This document shows, piece by piece, positions 21,886 to 33,429 of a stretch of DNA of 64,000 nt. The translations under genes were made by a program, and so were the position numbers. Location: contig JAOTOM010001606.1 of NCBI GenBank assembly GCA_034440615.1, positions 1-64,000 on the forward strand, in the 5' to 3' direction. How positions within the stretch are numbered: position 1 is the stretch's first letter; every line of letters begins with the position of its first letter. Origin of the DNA: Ashinkailepas kermadecensis. Its lineage: Eukaryota > Arthropoda > Thecostraca > Neolepadidae. The notes under the pieces are model-generated. The model worked only from the letters and a program-made list of their open reading frames with translations, made no database searches and was not told where the DNA came from.

Positions 21886-23428
21886 ATAAATTAAGTGACA
21901 TTTTAATTTAGTTTAATTTTTTGTTCTCAAAAGATAGGTTAGGGTAGGCTAGGTTAGGTTTTGTTGCATTAAAAAAAAACATTTATGTTTATGCTATGTT
22001 ACCGAACTCAAAGCCTTTTTGGCATTATTTTGCTCACAACCTGAAAAGTAAGCACAGAAAATAAGTGGGTCCAATCATCTTAGTCACCCTCATAAACATG
22101 GTATTCTGCATATTTTTTGTTTGTTTTAAAGGAAAAAAAAGAACACCTTAGACCGCAAGGTTACGAAATAATTTGCAATTTTGGGGGAAACTTTTTTGGA
22201 ATTCTTTTAAAAAGTTTTCCAACTTGAAAAACCTAAACTAACCTGACTTAACCAAACCTAACCCATTTGCTTGCTATATGGAGGCAAATGTGTGTACAAA
22301 CTTGTCTTGTTACCACCTTAAAGCACAATAATACCGATTTGGCTAAGTTAGGCTAGTTTAGTTGTTTACCTTGGAAAAATTGTTCAATCATTTTCAAAAA
22401 TAAAATAAAAGCGGAAATTTTCCTTCAAAAGCAGCTGACATTAGGTTCGGGTAAGTTGGGTTCGGTTGTTAAATTTAGAAAATTTTCAGAATATATATTG
22501 CTTAATTTTTGTTTCTATTTTTTCTCCAAAGCAGGGGTGTCGATTTGTATCGATAGACACTGGCGCGTATTAAATGTCACAAATCGTAATGGGCGTTCCT
22601 CAGAACATCCAAAATCGTAACATCCAAAGAAAAAATTCCAGTTACAGAAATTCCAGCGCCTAAAAGTCTAAATTTGAGGTTACAGTGACAAATGTGACGG
22701 AGGTAAGACATTTGTGGTGCAATTGCGCGCAGTGTTTAATCCGGAGGCCAATCTCATGTGAAGTCGTACTGATTCGTTTTTTGTACTTCGCACATTCTGA
22801 TGTATCTGCGGATTGGTGTGATTTTAAATAGTGAATAAATAGCTTGCTGATATTTAATTCCCAAAGGAACAGTAGTTGAAGAAGTTGGCAGGTAAGCTTG
22901 AAAAAGTCCAGTCCATGCTTTTTTCTGATTTGTGCTTATGGTTTCCATGTTAATATCACATAACTACCACGTTTGTCTTCAAGAAGAGCTGTTTTTAGTT
23001 TACTTTTATTAATATTTTCATTCTACTGCTCTTAGTGCCCTTTCTGCACAGGATTGGGGCACCTAGTGTTGCATTTCCGTCCAGAGGTTGGCACACCTTT
23101 TGGTAAATTTACAGCTTAAGGTAATTTCTGATTAACTTTTTGTCCATGCAATGTTTAGGAATGTGATGAACATGATGTTACTGCTCATTTTGGTAAATTT
23201 GTGTTTTAAGGTGTTTTATGAATTCGTGGAATGTATGATTTCAATGCAATGTTTATGAATGTGACTCAGATGATGGGACCACTCATTTTCTATACAAATG
23301 CCTACATTTCAGGTTGTGAGCAAAATAACACCAACAAAAGGCTTTGAATTGGGTGACATAGGGTAAAGTATTTTTTTTTCATACAAAAATGCAAAAATAA
23401 AACCAAAACATCAAGTTGTAAAAATTTC

Positions 23429-23777
23429 GGTAATCTTTACCTCTCGGCCGACACATACTGCCAAGGTTAGTGATTTGTAAAGAGTTGCCTATACAATGTC
23501 GCATATATTTCATGACGTCATGGCCGAAAAATTGGCTTCGGAGGATTCTGTTTTTCCGGTTAGGTTAGGTTAGGTTAGGTTAGATTATATTATGCTATGA
23601 TACATTTTGTATATTAGGCTACATTATCTTAGCCTAGGGTTGGTGGTAATCTTTACCGACACCCGACTCCTGTGACGTCACTTCCCTGGCTCCTGTGACG
23701 TCACTGTTCCCCACGGTACACCTCTTTACAAATCACTAACCTTGGCATAATGTGTTGGCCGAAAGGTAAAGATTACC
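23429..23777. mobile_element. 349-bp MITE with 56-bp inverted ends
   Basis: Terminal inverted repeats at 23429-23484 and 23722-23777 match at 52 of 56 positions, starting GGTAATCTTTACC. They are flanked by an 8-bp direct repeat, AAAATTTC (23421-23428 and 23778-23785). S2 has the uninterrupted site with one AAAATTTC at 62063-62070. There is no coding capacity. The 8-bp duplication fits hAT, P or Merlin-type transposases, and the GG start leans away from classic hAT ends. Inside are a TTAGG array (23558-23583) and three TGACGTCA palindromes. Confidence 0.95.
23513..23703. promoter_or_regulatory. Three CRE-type palindromes (TGACGTCA) in the MITE
   Basis: Perfect TGACGTCA octamers lie at 23513-23520, 23673-23680 and 23696-23703; the last two sit in a 23-bp direct repeat (CTCCTGTGACGTCAC). 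This octamer is the consensus cAMP-response element bound by CREB/ATF factors. Whether they act here is unknown. Confidence 0.6.
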
Positions 23778-25084
23778 AAAATTTCAAGCAATGTATTTTT
23801 TTAAACAATATAAAAATGTAACCCAACATAATTTAAACTAACATAAGCTGCTTTTAAAGAAAACAAATCTATTTCTTTCAAATTTTGGAACAATTTTTGC
23901 AAAAAATGTCGAACTTAAATACTTAAACTAATCTAACATCACCAAACATAGCCCATTTGTTTGCTCTATGGAGGCAAATGTGTAATAACTTGCCTAGTTA
24001 CCACCTTAAAGCACAATAATTCTGGTTAGATTAGGTTGGGTTAGTTTTTTCATTTGCAAAATTTCAAGAACATAAATTGCTATATATTTTTCCAATCTTG
24101 TTTTTGTAGTTGTTTTCTCCAAGGTCAGGTTAGGCTAGGTTACGTTAGGTTATGTTGAATTTGTAATGTATTTCTTTTAATTGCTATGTTACTAACTCCA
24201 AGCCCATTTTTAATGTTATTTTGCTCACAACCTGCTCACAACCACAAGCATTTGCACAGAAACTGAGTAGTGCCATCAGCTTAGTGACATTCATAAACAT
24301 TGCATTGGAAATTTAAACAAAAAAATATGAATAAAACACATAAAAGCACAAATTTAATGTCCTTTCTTCTGCAAATGCATGCCTTTCAATTGTGAGTAAA
24401 AAGTAACAAACAAAAAAAGGGTGTGGAGTAAGGACATATAGCAAGCAAATAATGTTCAAGATATATGATAACCTTACCATAGTTAACCATAGTTCAACTT
24501 CCCATACAAGAAATTAATTGTTTTTAATTTAAATTTTCGAGGCATTTTCTCAAATATTTTCGACTTAAAAAACCTAACCTAAGCTAGCCTGAACCGTTTA
24601 TTATTTTTTTGTAGAACAATAATTAACAAAAATTATTTACCAACAAATGATTCTTTTTATAACTTACAACAAAAGCCTAACCTAACCTGACAAACCTATC
24701 CCCTTTGTATGCTTCATGGAGGTAAAATGTGTGTAAAACTTGTCTTGTAGTTACCTTAAACTGTGATAATACCTGGCTTTTTGGGTAATTTTTCAGCTCA
24801 TGGTACTCTTTGACTTCTTTGAATTTCTTTTTTTTAATGCAGTGTTTGTTAATGTGCTGAACATGATGTAACCGCTCATTTCCTCTGCAGATGCACACTT
24901 TTCAATTGTGAGGAAAAATAACATGGAAAAGGGGACTTGGATTTGAGTAATATAGGATGAACAATAATGTTCAGATTAAAAAAAACATGTAACATAACCA
25001 AGGGCGTCGCCACCGGGGGGCAGGGGGGGCAGTCGCCCCCTGCCGTGAAACAGGGGGGCGCCGCCCCCTGAAATTTAAGGAGGC

Positions 25085-27860
25085 CCCTATCCGCAAATGC
25101 ACAGCAAAAAAGGTGAGCAAGGAGGCCGACGGGACAGAATATCATGCTCTCAATGAGGCCTCAAAACTGACGAGGCCACCAGGAAATATAATCAGGTCTC
25201 TATAAGAGACGTAGAACAGAGATTGGGAGGAGGCCCCCAGGACGAAAAGGAGGCCCCATGACGAAAAGGAGGCCCCCTGACGAAAAGAAGGCCCCAAGAC
25301 GTAGAACAGAGATTGGGAGGAGGCCCCCAGGACGAAAAGGAGGCCCCCGGGACGAAAATGAGGCCCCCAGGACGAAAAAGAGGCCCCAAGACGTAGAACA
25401 GAGATTGGGAGGAGGCCCCCATGACGAAAAGGAGGCCTCAAGACGTAGAACAGAGATTGGGAGGAGGCCCCCAGGACGAAAAGGAGGCCCCCAGGGACGA
25501 AAAAGAGGCCCCCAGGGCGAAAAAGAGGCCCCAAGACGTAGAACAGAGATTGTGAGGAGGCCCTCATGACGAAAAGGAGGCCTCAAGACGTAGAACAGAG
25601 ATTGGGAGGAGGCCCCCAGGACGAAAAGGAGGCCCCCCAGGACGAAAAGGAGACCCCATGACGAAAAGGATGCACCCAAGCGAAAGGACGAAAAGGAGGC
25701 CCCAAGGACGAAAAGGGGCCAAGACGTAGAACAGAGATTGGAAGGAGGCCCCCAGGACGAAAAGGAGGCCCCCCAGGACGAAAAGGAGGCCCCAGGACGA
25801 AAAGGAGCCACCAAGACGTAGAACAGAGATTGGGAGGAGGCCCCCTAGGACGAAAAGGAGACCCCAGGACGAAAAGGATGCACCCAATGACGAAAAGGAG
25901 GCCCCAAGACGTAGAACAGAGATTGGGAGGAGGCCCCCAGGACGAAAAGGAGGCCCCCGGGACGAAAAGGAGGCCCCAGGACGAAAAGGAAGGCACCAAG
26001 ACGTAGAACAGAGATTGGGAGGAGGCCCCCAGGACGAAAAGGAGGCCCCCAGGACGAAAAGGAGGCCCCCAGGACGAAAAGGAAGCTCCCAGGACGAAAA
26101 CGAGGACCCCAGGACGAAAGACGCAGTCCATGCGCCCCTACACTCCAACAATCAACCAACCAACCCCAGGACGAAAAGGATGCACCAAAGGACGAAAAGG
26201 ATGCCCCAAAGACGTAGAACAGAGATTGGGATGAGGTCCCCAGGACGAAAAGGAGGCCCCCAGGACGAAAAGGAGGCCCCTAAGACGTAGAACAGATACT
26301 GTGAGGTAGCCTCCAGGACGAAAGGAGGCCCCCAGGACGAAAAGGAGGCCCCCAGGACGAAAAGGATGCCACCAGGACGAAAAGGATGCCCCTAAAACGT
26401 AGAACAGAGATTGTGAGGTGGCCCCCAGGACGAAAAGGAGGCCCCCAGGACGAAAAGGATGCCCCATAACGCAAAGGAAGCCCCCCAAGACGTAGAACAG
26501 AGATTGGGAGGAGGCCCCCAGGACGAAAAGGAGGGCCCCCGGGACGAAAAGGAGGCCCCAGGACGAAAAGGAAGGCACCAAGACATAGAACAGAGATTGG
26601 GAGGAGGCCCCCAGGACGAAAGGAGGCACCAGGACGAAAAGGAGGCCCCCAGGACGAAAAGGAGGCTCCCGGGACGAAAAGGAGGCCCCCAGGACGAAAG
26701 ACGCAGTCCATGCACCCCTACACTCCAACAATCAACCAACCAACCCCAGGACGAAAAGGATGCACCAAAGGACGAAAAGGATGCCCCAAAGACGTAGAAC
26801 AGAGATTGGGATGAGGTCCCCAGGACGAAAAGGAGGCCCCCAGGACGAAAAGGAGGCCCCCAGGACGAAAAGGAGGCCACCAGGACGAAAAGGATGCCCC
26901 TAAGACGTAGAACAGAGATTGTGAGGTGGCCCCCAGGACGAAAAGGAGGCCCCCAGGACGAAAAGGATGCCCCATAACGCAAAGGAAGCCCCCAAGACGT
27001 AGAACAGAGATTGGGAGGAGGCCCCCAGGACGAAAAGGAGGCCCCCGGAACGAAAAGGAGGCCCCAGGACAAAAAGGAGGCCCCACGACGAAAAGGAAGG
27101 CACCAAGCCGTAGAACAGAGATTGGGAGGAGGCCCCCAGGACGAAAGGAGGCCCCCAGGACGAAAAGGAGGCCCCCAGGACGAAAAGGAGGCCCCCAGGA
27201 CGAAAAGGAGGCTCCCAGGACGAAAAGGAGGCCCCCAGGACGAAAGACGCAGTCCATGCGTCCCTACACTCCAACAATCAACCAACCAACCCCAGGACGA
27301 AAAGGATGCACCAAAGGACGAAAAAGATGCCCCAAAGACGTAGAACAGAGATTGGGATGAGGTCCCCAGGACGAAAAGGGAGGCCCCCAGGACGAAAAGG
27401 AGGCCCCCAGGACGACAAGAGGCCCCAGGACGAAAAGGAGGCCCCCAGGACGAAAAGGAGGCCCCCAGGACGAAAAGGAGGCCCCCAGGACGAAAAGGAG
27501 GCCCCTAAGACGTAGAACAGAGATTGTGAGGTGGCCCCCAGGACCTAAAGGAGGCCCCCAGGACGAAAAGGATGCCCCATAACGCAAGGATGCCCCAAGA
27601 CGTAGAACAGAGATTGGGAGGAGGCCCCCAGGACTAAAAGGAGGCCCCAGGACGAAAAGGAGGCCCCTAGAACGAAAAGGATGCACCCAAGGACGAAAAG
27701 GACGTAGGACTAGACGTAGAACAGAGAACAGAGATAGGAAGGTAGCCCCCAGGACGAAAAGGAGGCTCCAGGACGAAAAGGAGACCCCAGCACGAAAAGG
27801 AGGCCCTCAGGACGGAAAGGATGCCACCGAGACGGGCAAGAAGCCACCCAGGTTAGACGA
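25085..27860. repeat. GGAGGCCCCCAGGACGAAAA tandem array with higher-order units
   Basis: About 2.8 kb is built from a 20-bp unit, GGAGGCCCCCAGGACGAAAA, punctuated by a second unit, GACGTAGAACAGAGATTGGG. A larger repeat marked by ACGCAGTCCATGC plus an AACCAACCAACC tract recurs at 26121, 26701 and 27247, giving higher-order units of about 550-580 bp. Long frames on both strands (up to 297 codons) exist only because the unit lacks stops in most registers. I do not treat them as genes. Confidence 0.95.
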
Positions 27861-30093
27861 AAAGGCTTCCGATGGGTGGCAGGATATTCTTAAGTTGGAA
27901 AACGAGGCCCCCAAGACGGAAGATGCCCCTGCAATATAAAATTAAGACCTGATAGGGGAGACTTCTCCGGACGCAATAGGGGCCCCAAGACGGGTAGGAA
28001 GGTTTCCCCAGGAATGAGAGAAGGCCACCGAGACCAGCCAGATGAGGCCCATATTTTGGAAGAGGAGGAACCTGGAAGAGAAGATTTAGGACTAGGACGC
28101 AAAAGCACCCTGCTAAGAGGATAATGAGGCTCCAGACACAGATGAGGAGGCCCCCATGACGTGAGAGGGGGCCCCTAATTTGAAAAAGGAGTCACCTAGG
28201 AGAGGGTAGGAGTCCCCAGAAATCAAGAGAATGTCAAAAATGGCACGGAGGCAACCAGGATTGCAAAAGAGGCTCCAACACCGGAAAGAAGGCCCCAGAA
28301 TATGAGAGGAGGCCCTAAGACGGAAAAGGAAGGAAGATATGAGATGAGGTTTCGGAGACGCAAAAGAAGGCCCCAAACGGGTGAGGTTCCACCGAGATAG
28401 AAAAGGATGATCCAGAGACGTGGCAGGAGGCACCTAATTCGGAAGAGAACGACACAAGATTGGAAACGAGACCCCATGATGAACGAGGAGGCCCCTAAAA
28501 TAGGAGAGAAAGGCCATTGGATAAGAGAGATGGCTCCCAAGCGGAAAAGAAGGCTCGAAGACGGCTAAGAAGGTCCCCGGGAAATAACAAGGCCACTAAG
28601 ATAGGAAAGGTTGCCAGTAATTTAGCAGAGGCGGCGCCTGGGAGAGAAGAGGAGTCCACCAGGAGATAAGAGACCACCCCTAAGATGGGTAAAGATCGAA
28701 TCCAGAGCGCAGAACAGGAGAACGCAGAGCAGGAGGCCCCCAAGACGTGAGAGGAGGCCCCTAATTTGAAAAAGAAGGCCTCTAGAAGAGAAATGAGGCA
28801 CCTGCCGGACTCGGGAAAGAGTAGGTCTCTAGGACCAAATGAGATCCCGAAGACCGGAAAGAGTTCCCAAGAAATGAGAGGAGGCCCTTAAGATGGGAGT
28901 GATAGCAGGTATGGAAGGAGGTGAGGTTTCCAAAATTGAAGATCCCTCAAGACGGGTAAGGCTTTGCCAGGATAAAGGAGGAGGCACACGAGGCGTGGCA
29001 AGAGGCCCCTAATTTGGCAGAAAATGCCCCTCGAAGATGAGAGGAAGCCCCATGCCATGTTAAAGGGGCTCCAGAATGTAAGAGGTCCTCCAAGACGGGA
29101 GAGCAGGACCATTGAATATGGAGGAGGGTAGGACACGCAAGGAGACATCGAAAACCGGTAAAAAGGCTCTAGGAAATGAGACGACGCGACAGGAGGCCTA
29201 TAATTTGCAAGAAGAACCACCTAAGAAATAGTAAGAGTCGAGTCTGGGTATTTTAAAATCACGATATGGGCCCGAAAAGATCCGGCCGGGGCCCCCGCAA
29301 ATTACGCTGAGCCTGGGGTACCGAAAATTCACGCCCGGACCAAGAAAATCATGCCAGGGGCACGACAGGTCGTACCGTGCCCCAAAAGTCTCATTGGGAC
29401 CAAAACAAATGACGCCGGGGCAACGAAGAACAATCCGGACATGAATAATCACTCTGTGGGCCCAACAATGACGCCAAAAGCCTCCAAAACGCATTGGACC
29501 CCAAAAAGTGTCGAGGCCGCTATAGCTCGCGCTAGGGATCCAAGAAAATGACGTCGGGGCCCAAAAGATCACATTGGACCCAAAAAAGTCGCGTCGCAGC
29601 CCTTGAAAATCACACTGGAGGCCCAGAAGGTCGCGCCGGGGCCCCAAAAGTTGCAGCTGCCCCCAAAATCAATTTTAACCGGAATGTCACTCTGGGACGG
29701 AAAAAAACTCCTTCAGTGGCCGCAGTGCTATATCAAAGGGGCAAATGCCCCCTCCATCCTGAGAGGGATAAGCTCCCAAGAATCGTGTCGGGGGCCTCAA
29801 AAATCGCGCTGGGGCCACCAAAATTCGCGTCGGTCGGAATTCGTGTATGGGTCTCCAAATAAATACGGCAAGCCCCGGAAAACTCGCTCCGAGGCCCGAA
29901 AAATTGCGACAGGAACCGCCAAAATCGCGTTGGGGCCACAGCTAAATACAACGCAACGCACAAACTCGAACCGGGCCCGCCAAATATCGCGCTTGGGACC
30001 CACAATTCCCATCGGTAGTCCCGTCGAGGCTCTACAAAATTGCCGTCTAGGGCCACACGTAAGCACAGTGTGACCACAAACACAAACACAAAT
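27861..30093. repeat. Decayed continuation of the tandem array
   Basis: From 27861 the units (AAGACGGGAAAAGG and GAGGCCCCTAA themes) become more divergent. From about 29230 they change to a roughly 30-bp theme with a CCAAAAAATCGCG core and a GGGGCC flank. No gene is recognised. The order, sharp array then decayed array, suggests homogenisation was active only at one side. Confidence 0.75.
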
Positions 30094-32056
30094 CAAGCTG
30101 GAGCCCTCCAAAATAAGGATGGATTCCAACAACTAAATGCCCAGGTAAAAAAAATGGCTCTGGAGCACCGAACATATTATCAGATGCCTTCACAAATTGC
30201 GTACGGCACCGAAAAACAAACCGGATCTCGAACAATCGAGGTGGGATACAAAAACATGGCGCCAAGTGCTCGAGAAATCAGGCCGGGATACGGACTTTAA
30301 AAAAAATCAGAAAAGTTTCACAAAATCGTATTGAGCCCAGAAAACTGGGGTTGGGTCTCCGGAACCACGCGCCTGGGTGCGATAAGCCACTCTGGGATCT
30401 AGAAACATCGTACCGAAGCCCCAAAATTGTACTTGGGCCCCACAAGTGTGCGTCAGAAGCCCAAAATAAACACATCGGGACCCTAAGAGCACAACGGGGG
30501 CCGAAAATACAACTGACCCTCCAAAGCGCACAGTCTCACAAAAAGCGACAGGGCCTTAACACAAGCGTTGCAGCCATAAATATACATACCGGGAGGTCTA
30601 AAAAATACACCGGAAGCTCTCAAGGCACACAGGGGTCATGATAACGCACAATAGCCTGAAAAGGTGGCTGGGGCCGCAAAAGGCAACATGGTTCCAAAAC
30701 AAACAAAAAGACCGGCGCTAAATAAACACATCGGGATCTTCGAAAACGCCCTGACACGTCAAAATCCTCGGTGTACAAAAATTCAACAAACCCTAAAACG
30801 AGCAGGGGGTTCGAAAATGATTTAGGCCCCTAACAAAAATGGATTGGAGCCATAATACACAATCATAGACCAAGAAAGACGCAACGGGTAAAAAAAAACG
30901 CCGAGGCTTGGCCTTGGTTCGGTATCCAATCTGGGAGGATAGCAGCAAAGATACGAAGTGCATCAAAGCTCAGCGGAAACCGCATTTCATAGCTACCAGA
31001 AAATGTGGGAAGTAGGAAACTAATGATCGAATTTAATCAATCGACTTTTCGAAGCGAACGCCCATGCGAATCATTCCATCACGCCAAATATGGTGCAAGT
31101 CTATCATGTGGCAGCAATTAGCAAAACGCAGAAGCCCTAGCAGAAACCATAGCATCGCACGAAGTGTGGCGAATGCACCGAATACGAAAAATGGGTGTGC
31201 ACGTGCACTGACGTTGCCGTCGTGGCGACCGGGTGCTATGAACTGCAATGCCTGAAATTGTAAAATGTTGTATTTTAAAGTGGTGGGTAATACATTTTAC
31301 TTTGAAGTTATGGGCCTAATACATCTTCTAGACCCGGCTCGTTTTAGGGCTTTGTTGCTTTTTTTGTGCACCGAGTATGTTTTACGTGTCGGGGCGTCTT
31401 CGAAGATCCCGATGTGTTTATTTAGCTCCCGGTCGTTTTGTACGTTTTGGAACCATGTTGCCTTTCGTGGCCCCAGCCTCTTTTCCAGGCCCTTGTGCGT
31501 TCTCATCGCCCCTGTGCGCCTTGCGAGCTTGCAGTGTATTTTTATTAGAGCTCCCGGTATGTTTATTTAGGGCTGCAACGCATGTTTTAAGGCCCTATCG
31601 CTTTTTGGGAGACTTTTGTGTGCTTTGGAGGGTTAGTTGTACTTTCTGGCAACTTTGTACTCTTAGGGTCCCGCTGTGTATATTTGGGGCTTCTGACACA
31701 CATTTGTGGGGCCCCAGTATGATTTTGGGGCTTCGGTGCGATTTTTTCTGGGTCCCAGCGCGACTTATCGCGCCCAGGCACGTGGTTCTGGAGACCCAAC
31801 GCCAGCTTTCTGGGCTCAACGCGATTTTTGTGGATCTTTTCTGTTTTTTTTATTAAAAGTCCGAATCCCGGCCTGATTTTTCGAACCTCTGACGCCATGT
31901 ATCCCACCTCGATTTTTCGAGATCCGGTATGCTTTTCGAAGTCATACGCAATTTTTGAAGGCATCTTGAAAAAAATGTTCGGTGCAACAGAGCCATTTTC
32001 CTGACCCTGACATTTATTTGCTGGAATCTCTCCTTTTTTTGGAGGGCTCCAGCTTG
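30094..32056. repeat. Large imperfect inverted repeat (arms about 750 bp)
   Basis: The left arm, about 30094-30840, recurs in reverse complement at about 31295-32056. Examples are CAAGCTGGAGCCCTCC at 30094-30109 with its complement at 32041-32056, AACATGGTTCCAAAAC at about 30687 with its complement near 31450, and AAATAAACACATCGGGA in both. About 450 bp separates the arms (30841-31294) and contains no recognisable gene. The arms are made of the same decayed units as the flanking array. A long hairpin could form. Confidence 0.85.
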
Positions 32057-32944
32057 ATTTTTTGGGATACCGATCCGGGTTTGTGGTATAGGTGTAATTT
32101 CAGCAGTGTGAGGTAACTTATCAAGGGATACCAAAAGAAAACCTTAGAACTGAGTGGTGGAGTTAGGGTTGAAATCCGACCAATCAGAAACCATAGTGGT
32201 AGATTAGGCCCCTCCACAGGACAATTTAGTTGATGACTAATTATATTATTTCGAAATGCACCCTTTGACAAAATAACGGTCGAAATCCAAGGACTTTTTA
32301 ATGGGCGTAGGTGCCCCCCCCCCTGCAAATCCGTTTGCCCCCTCCTGCTTGACGCAAATATAGGTACTCCACTGGTCCCTCAATAATTTTCCGAAACATA
32401 CGCCCATGGGGAAAAGCCAACATTGAGGGGACAAATTACCCCTCATAAGCATGCAATACAACATCCATGCCCCATATGAAATGGGATGAATGATGTTTTT
32501 AAATGCATTTTCTTCCAACAAACTTCTTTTCTGTTATTACAGCCTGCATGCGATGCGCCCCTAAACCACAATAACTAACTAACTAACTAACAGCCTGCAT
32601 GATTAGAGCTTCTCAGCTTCCATACCTTCTCAACGTCATTTATAAAACGGCACAGCACAGCGAAAACGATGGGCGTGACGGCGTGGAATGTGAAGGCTTG
32701 GATTATGTATGTACTGACATTGTTGCATTGTTGCATTGTCATTTATGCATTGGTGTTCAATGCTTGTTCTTGCCGTGAATTTATTCGCTGAGGATATATT
32801 TTAGCTCGTGTGACAGTTGCCTTGCAGCCAGCACCAAATGTGATAAAAATAAACAAATTCCCAAGATGACGCTAAAAAAAACTAATGCAATCCACTTCTC
32901 GTTGTCACCTTTACGAAATTGTCGTCCTTGGACTGAGAAATGGT
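32057..32944. other. Unannotated interior of the hAT-like element
   Basis: No gene recognised. There is a C-rich run near 32318 and a short CTAACTAACTAACTAAC tract at about 32574. The rest looks unique within the window. Confidence 0.5.
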
Positions 32945-33060
32945 CGTTCAAGCTTTGCTTATGACATCAAGCTGATGGGAATAAATAACAGTAGTGATGA
33001 ATCTAGCTATATTCAGTTAGACTTGGAGGACTTAAAAGTGGGTTGATCAATGGCAGATAT
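32945..33060 (+). mobile_element. CR1-type RT fragment inside the hAT-like element
   Basis: One plus-strand frame reads FAYDIKLMGINNSSDES followed by YIQLDLEDL, homologous to the RT palm region of the CR1-like LINE near 44460-44530 (FAHDINLVAV, IQLDLEDLKSG). Only about 115 bp remains, with small gaps. The remaining 370 bp to the right end hold no gene but end in GGAGGCCCCC-type units like those at the left end. Confidence 0.75.
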
Positions 33061-33429
33061 CTGTAAGATATGCTTAGCACCAGCCCCGCCAGCTCGCTGC
33101 AATCTAGAGGCCAGCGGGAAGATTCGAGAAAGCATTGAGACGATGGTTTGTTTTGGCACTTATGCATTTATCCAAATATTACTTATTTATACCATGGTAT
33201 GGCCCAGTTTTCAGCCAAAATGATTAGTGTTATTGCGTTTTGAGTAAATGATGCACCATGCCAAGAACAAACAAAAACCAATATGAAATCATGTTCCCCA
33301 TCCTCGAACCATAGTATAAGAGCCTAAAAACAATATGAGACCCTAACAGAATGGAGGCCCCCTTTCGGGTAACAGGAGGCCCCCTTTAGACCTTGCCCCC
33401 CCTGGAAGAATTTCGTGGCGACGCCACTG

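Larger units (their letters stand above)
20041..24998 (+). repeat. Duplicated block S1 (paralogue of 58601-63254)
   Basis: The block aligns along its length with 58601-63254 at high identity. It contains repeat X copies, a LINE A fragment, a CR1 fragment and an AT-rich body. The body is built from older inverted and direct units, with markers such as AGGTTGTGAGCAAAATAAC, CCATGCAAGAAATGATT and TAACCTAACCTAACCTAG, in both orientations (for example near 22010, 23250, 24200 and 24850). S1 has a MITE that S2 lacks, and lacks about 250 bp present in S2 at 60237-60485. No gene is seen. The homology continues at 33430 after the hAT-like insertion. Confidence 0.9.
24999..33429. mobile_element. 8.4-kb non-autonomous hAT-like element
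   Basis: The ends are CAAGGGCGTCGCCAC (24999-25013) and the reverse complement of CAGTGGCGTCGCCAC (33415-33429), matching at 13 of 15 bases. An 8-bp direct repeat, AACATAAC, flanks it (24991-24998 and 33430-33437). S2 has the same locus with a single AACATAAC (63255-63262) and no insert. CA...TG ends with an 8-bp duplication are typical of hAT transposons. I find no transposase; the interior is a homogenised tandem array, a decayed array, a large inverted repeat and a captured LINE fragment. It is likely a passenger moved by a transposase elsewhere. Confidence 0.85.

Noticed and set aside
25142..27686. Many long open frames on both strands, including one of 297 codons, rich in GASFSSWGPP and RKGGPQDEK strings
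   Set aside because: They follow exactly the 20-bp tandem unit in several registers at once and show no domain, so they are by-products of the repeat.
29198..30641. Several 100-150 codon frames with repeated PKIALGPQ-like or GPRRDFWG-like strings
   Set aside because: They mirror the decayed 30-bp repeat; similar peptides appear on both strands and in the inverted arm.
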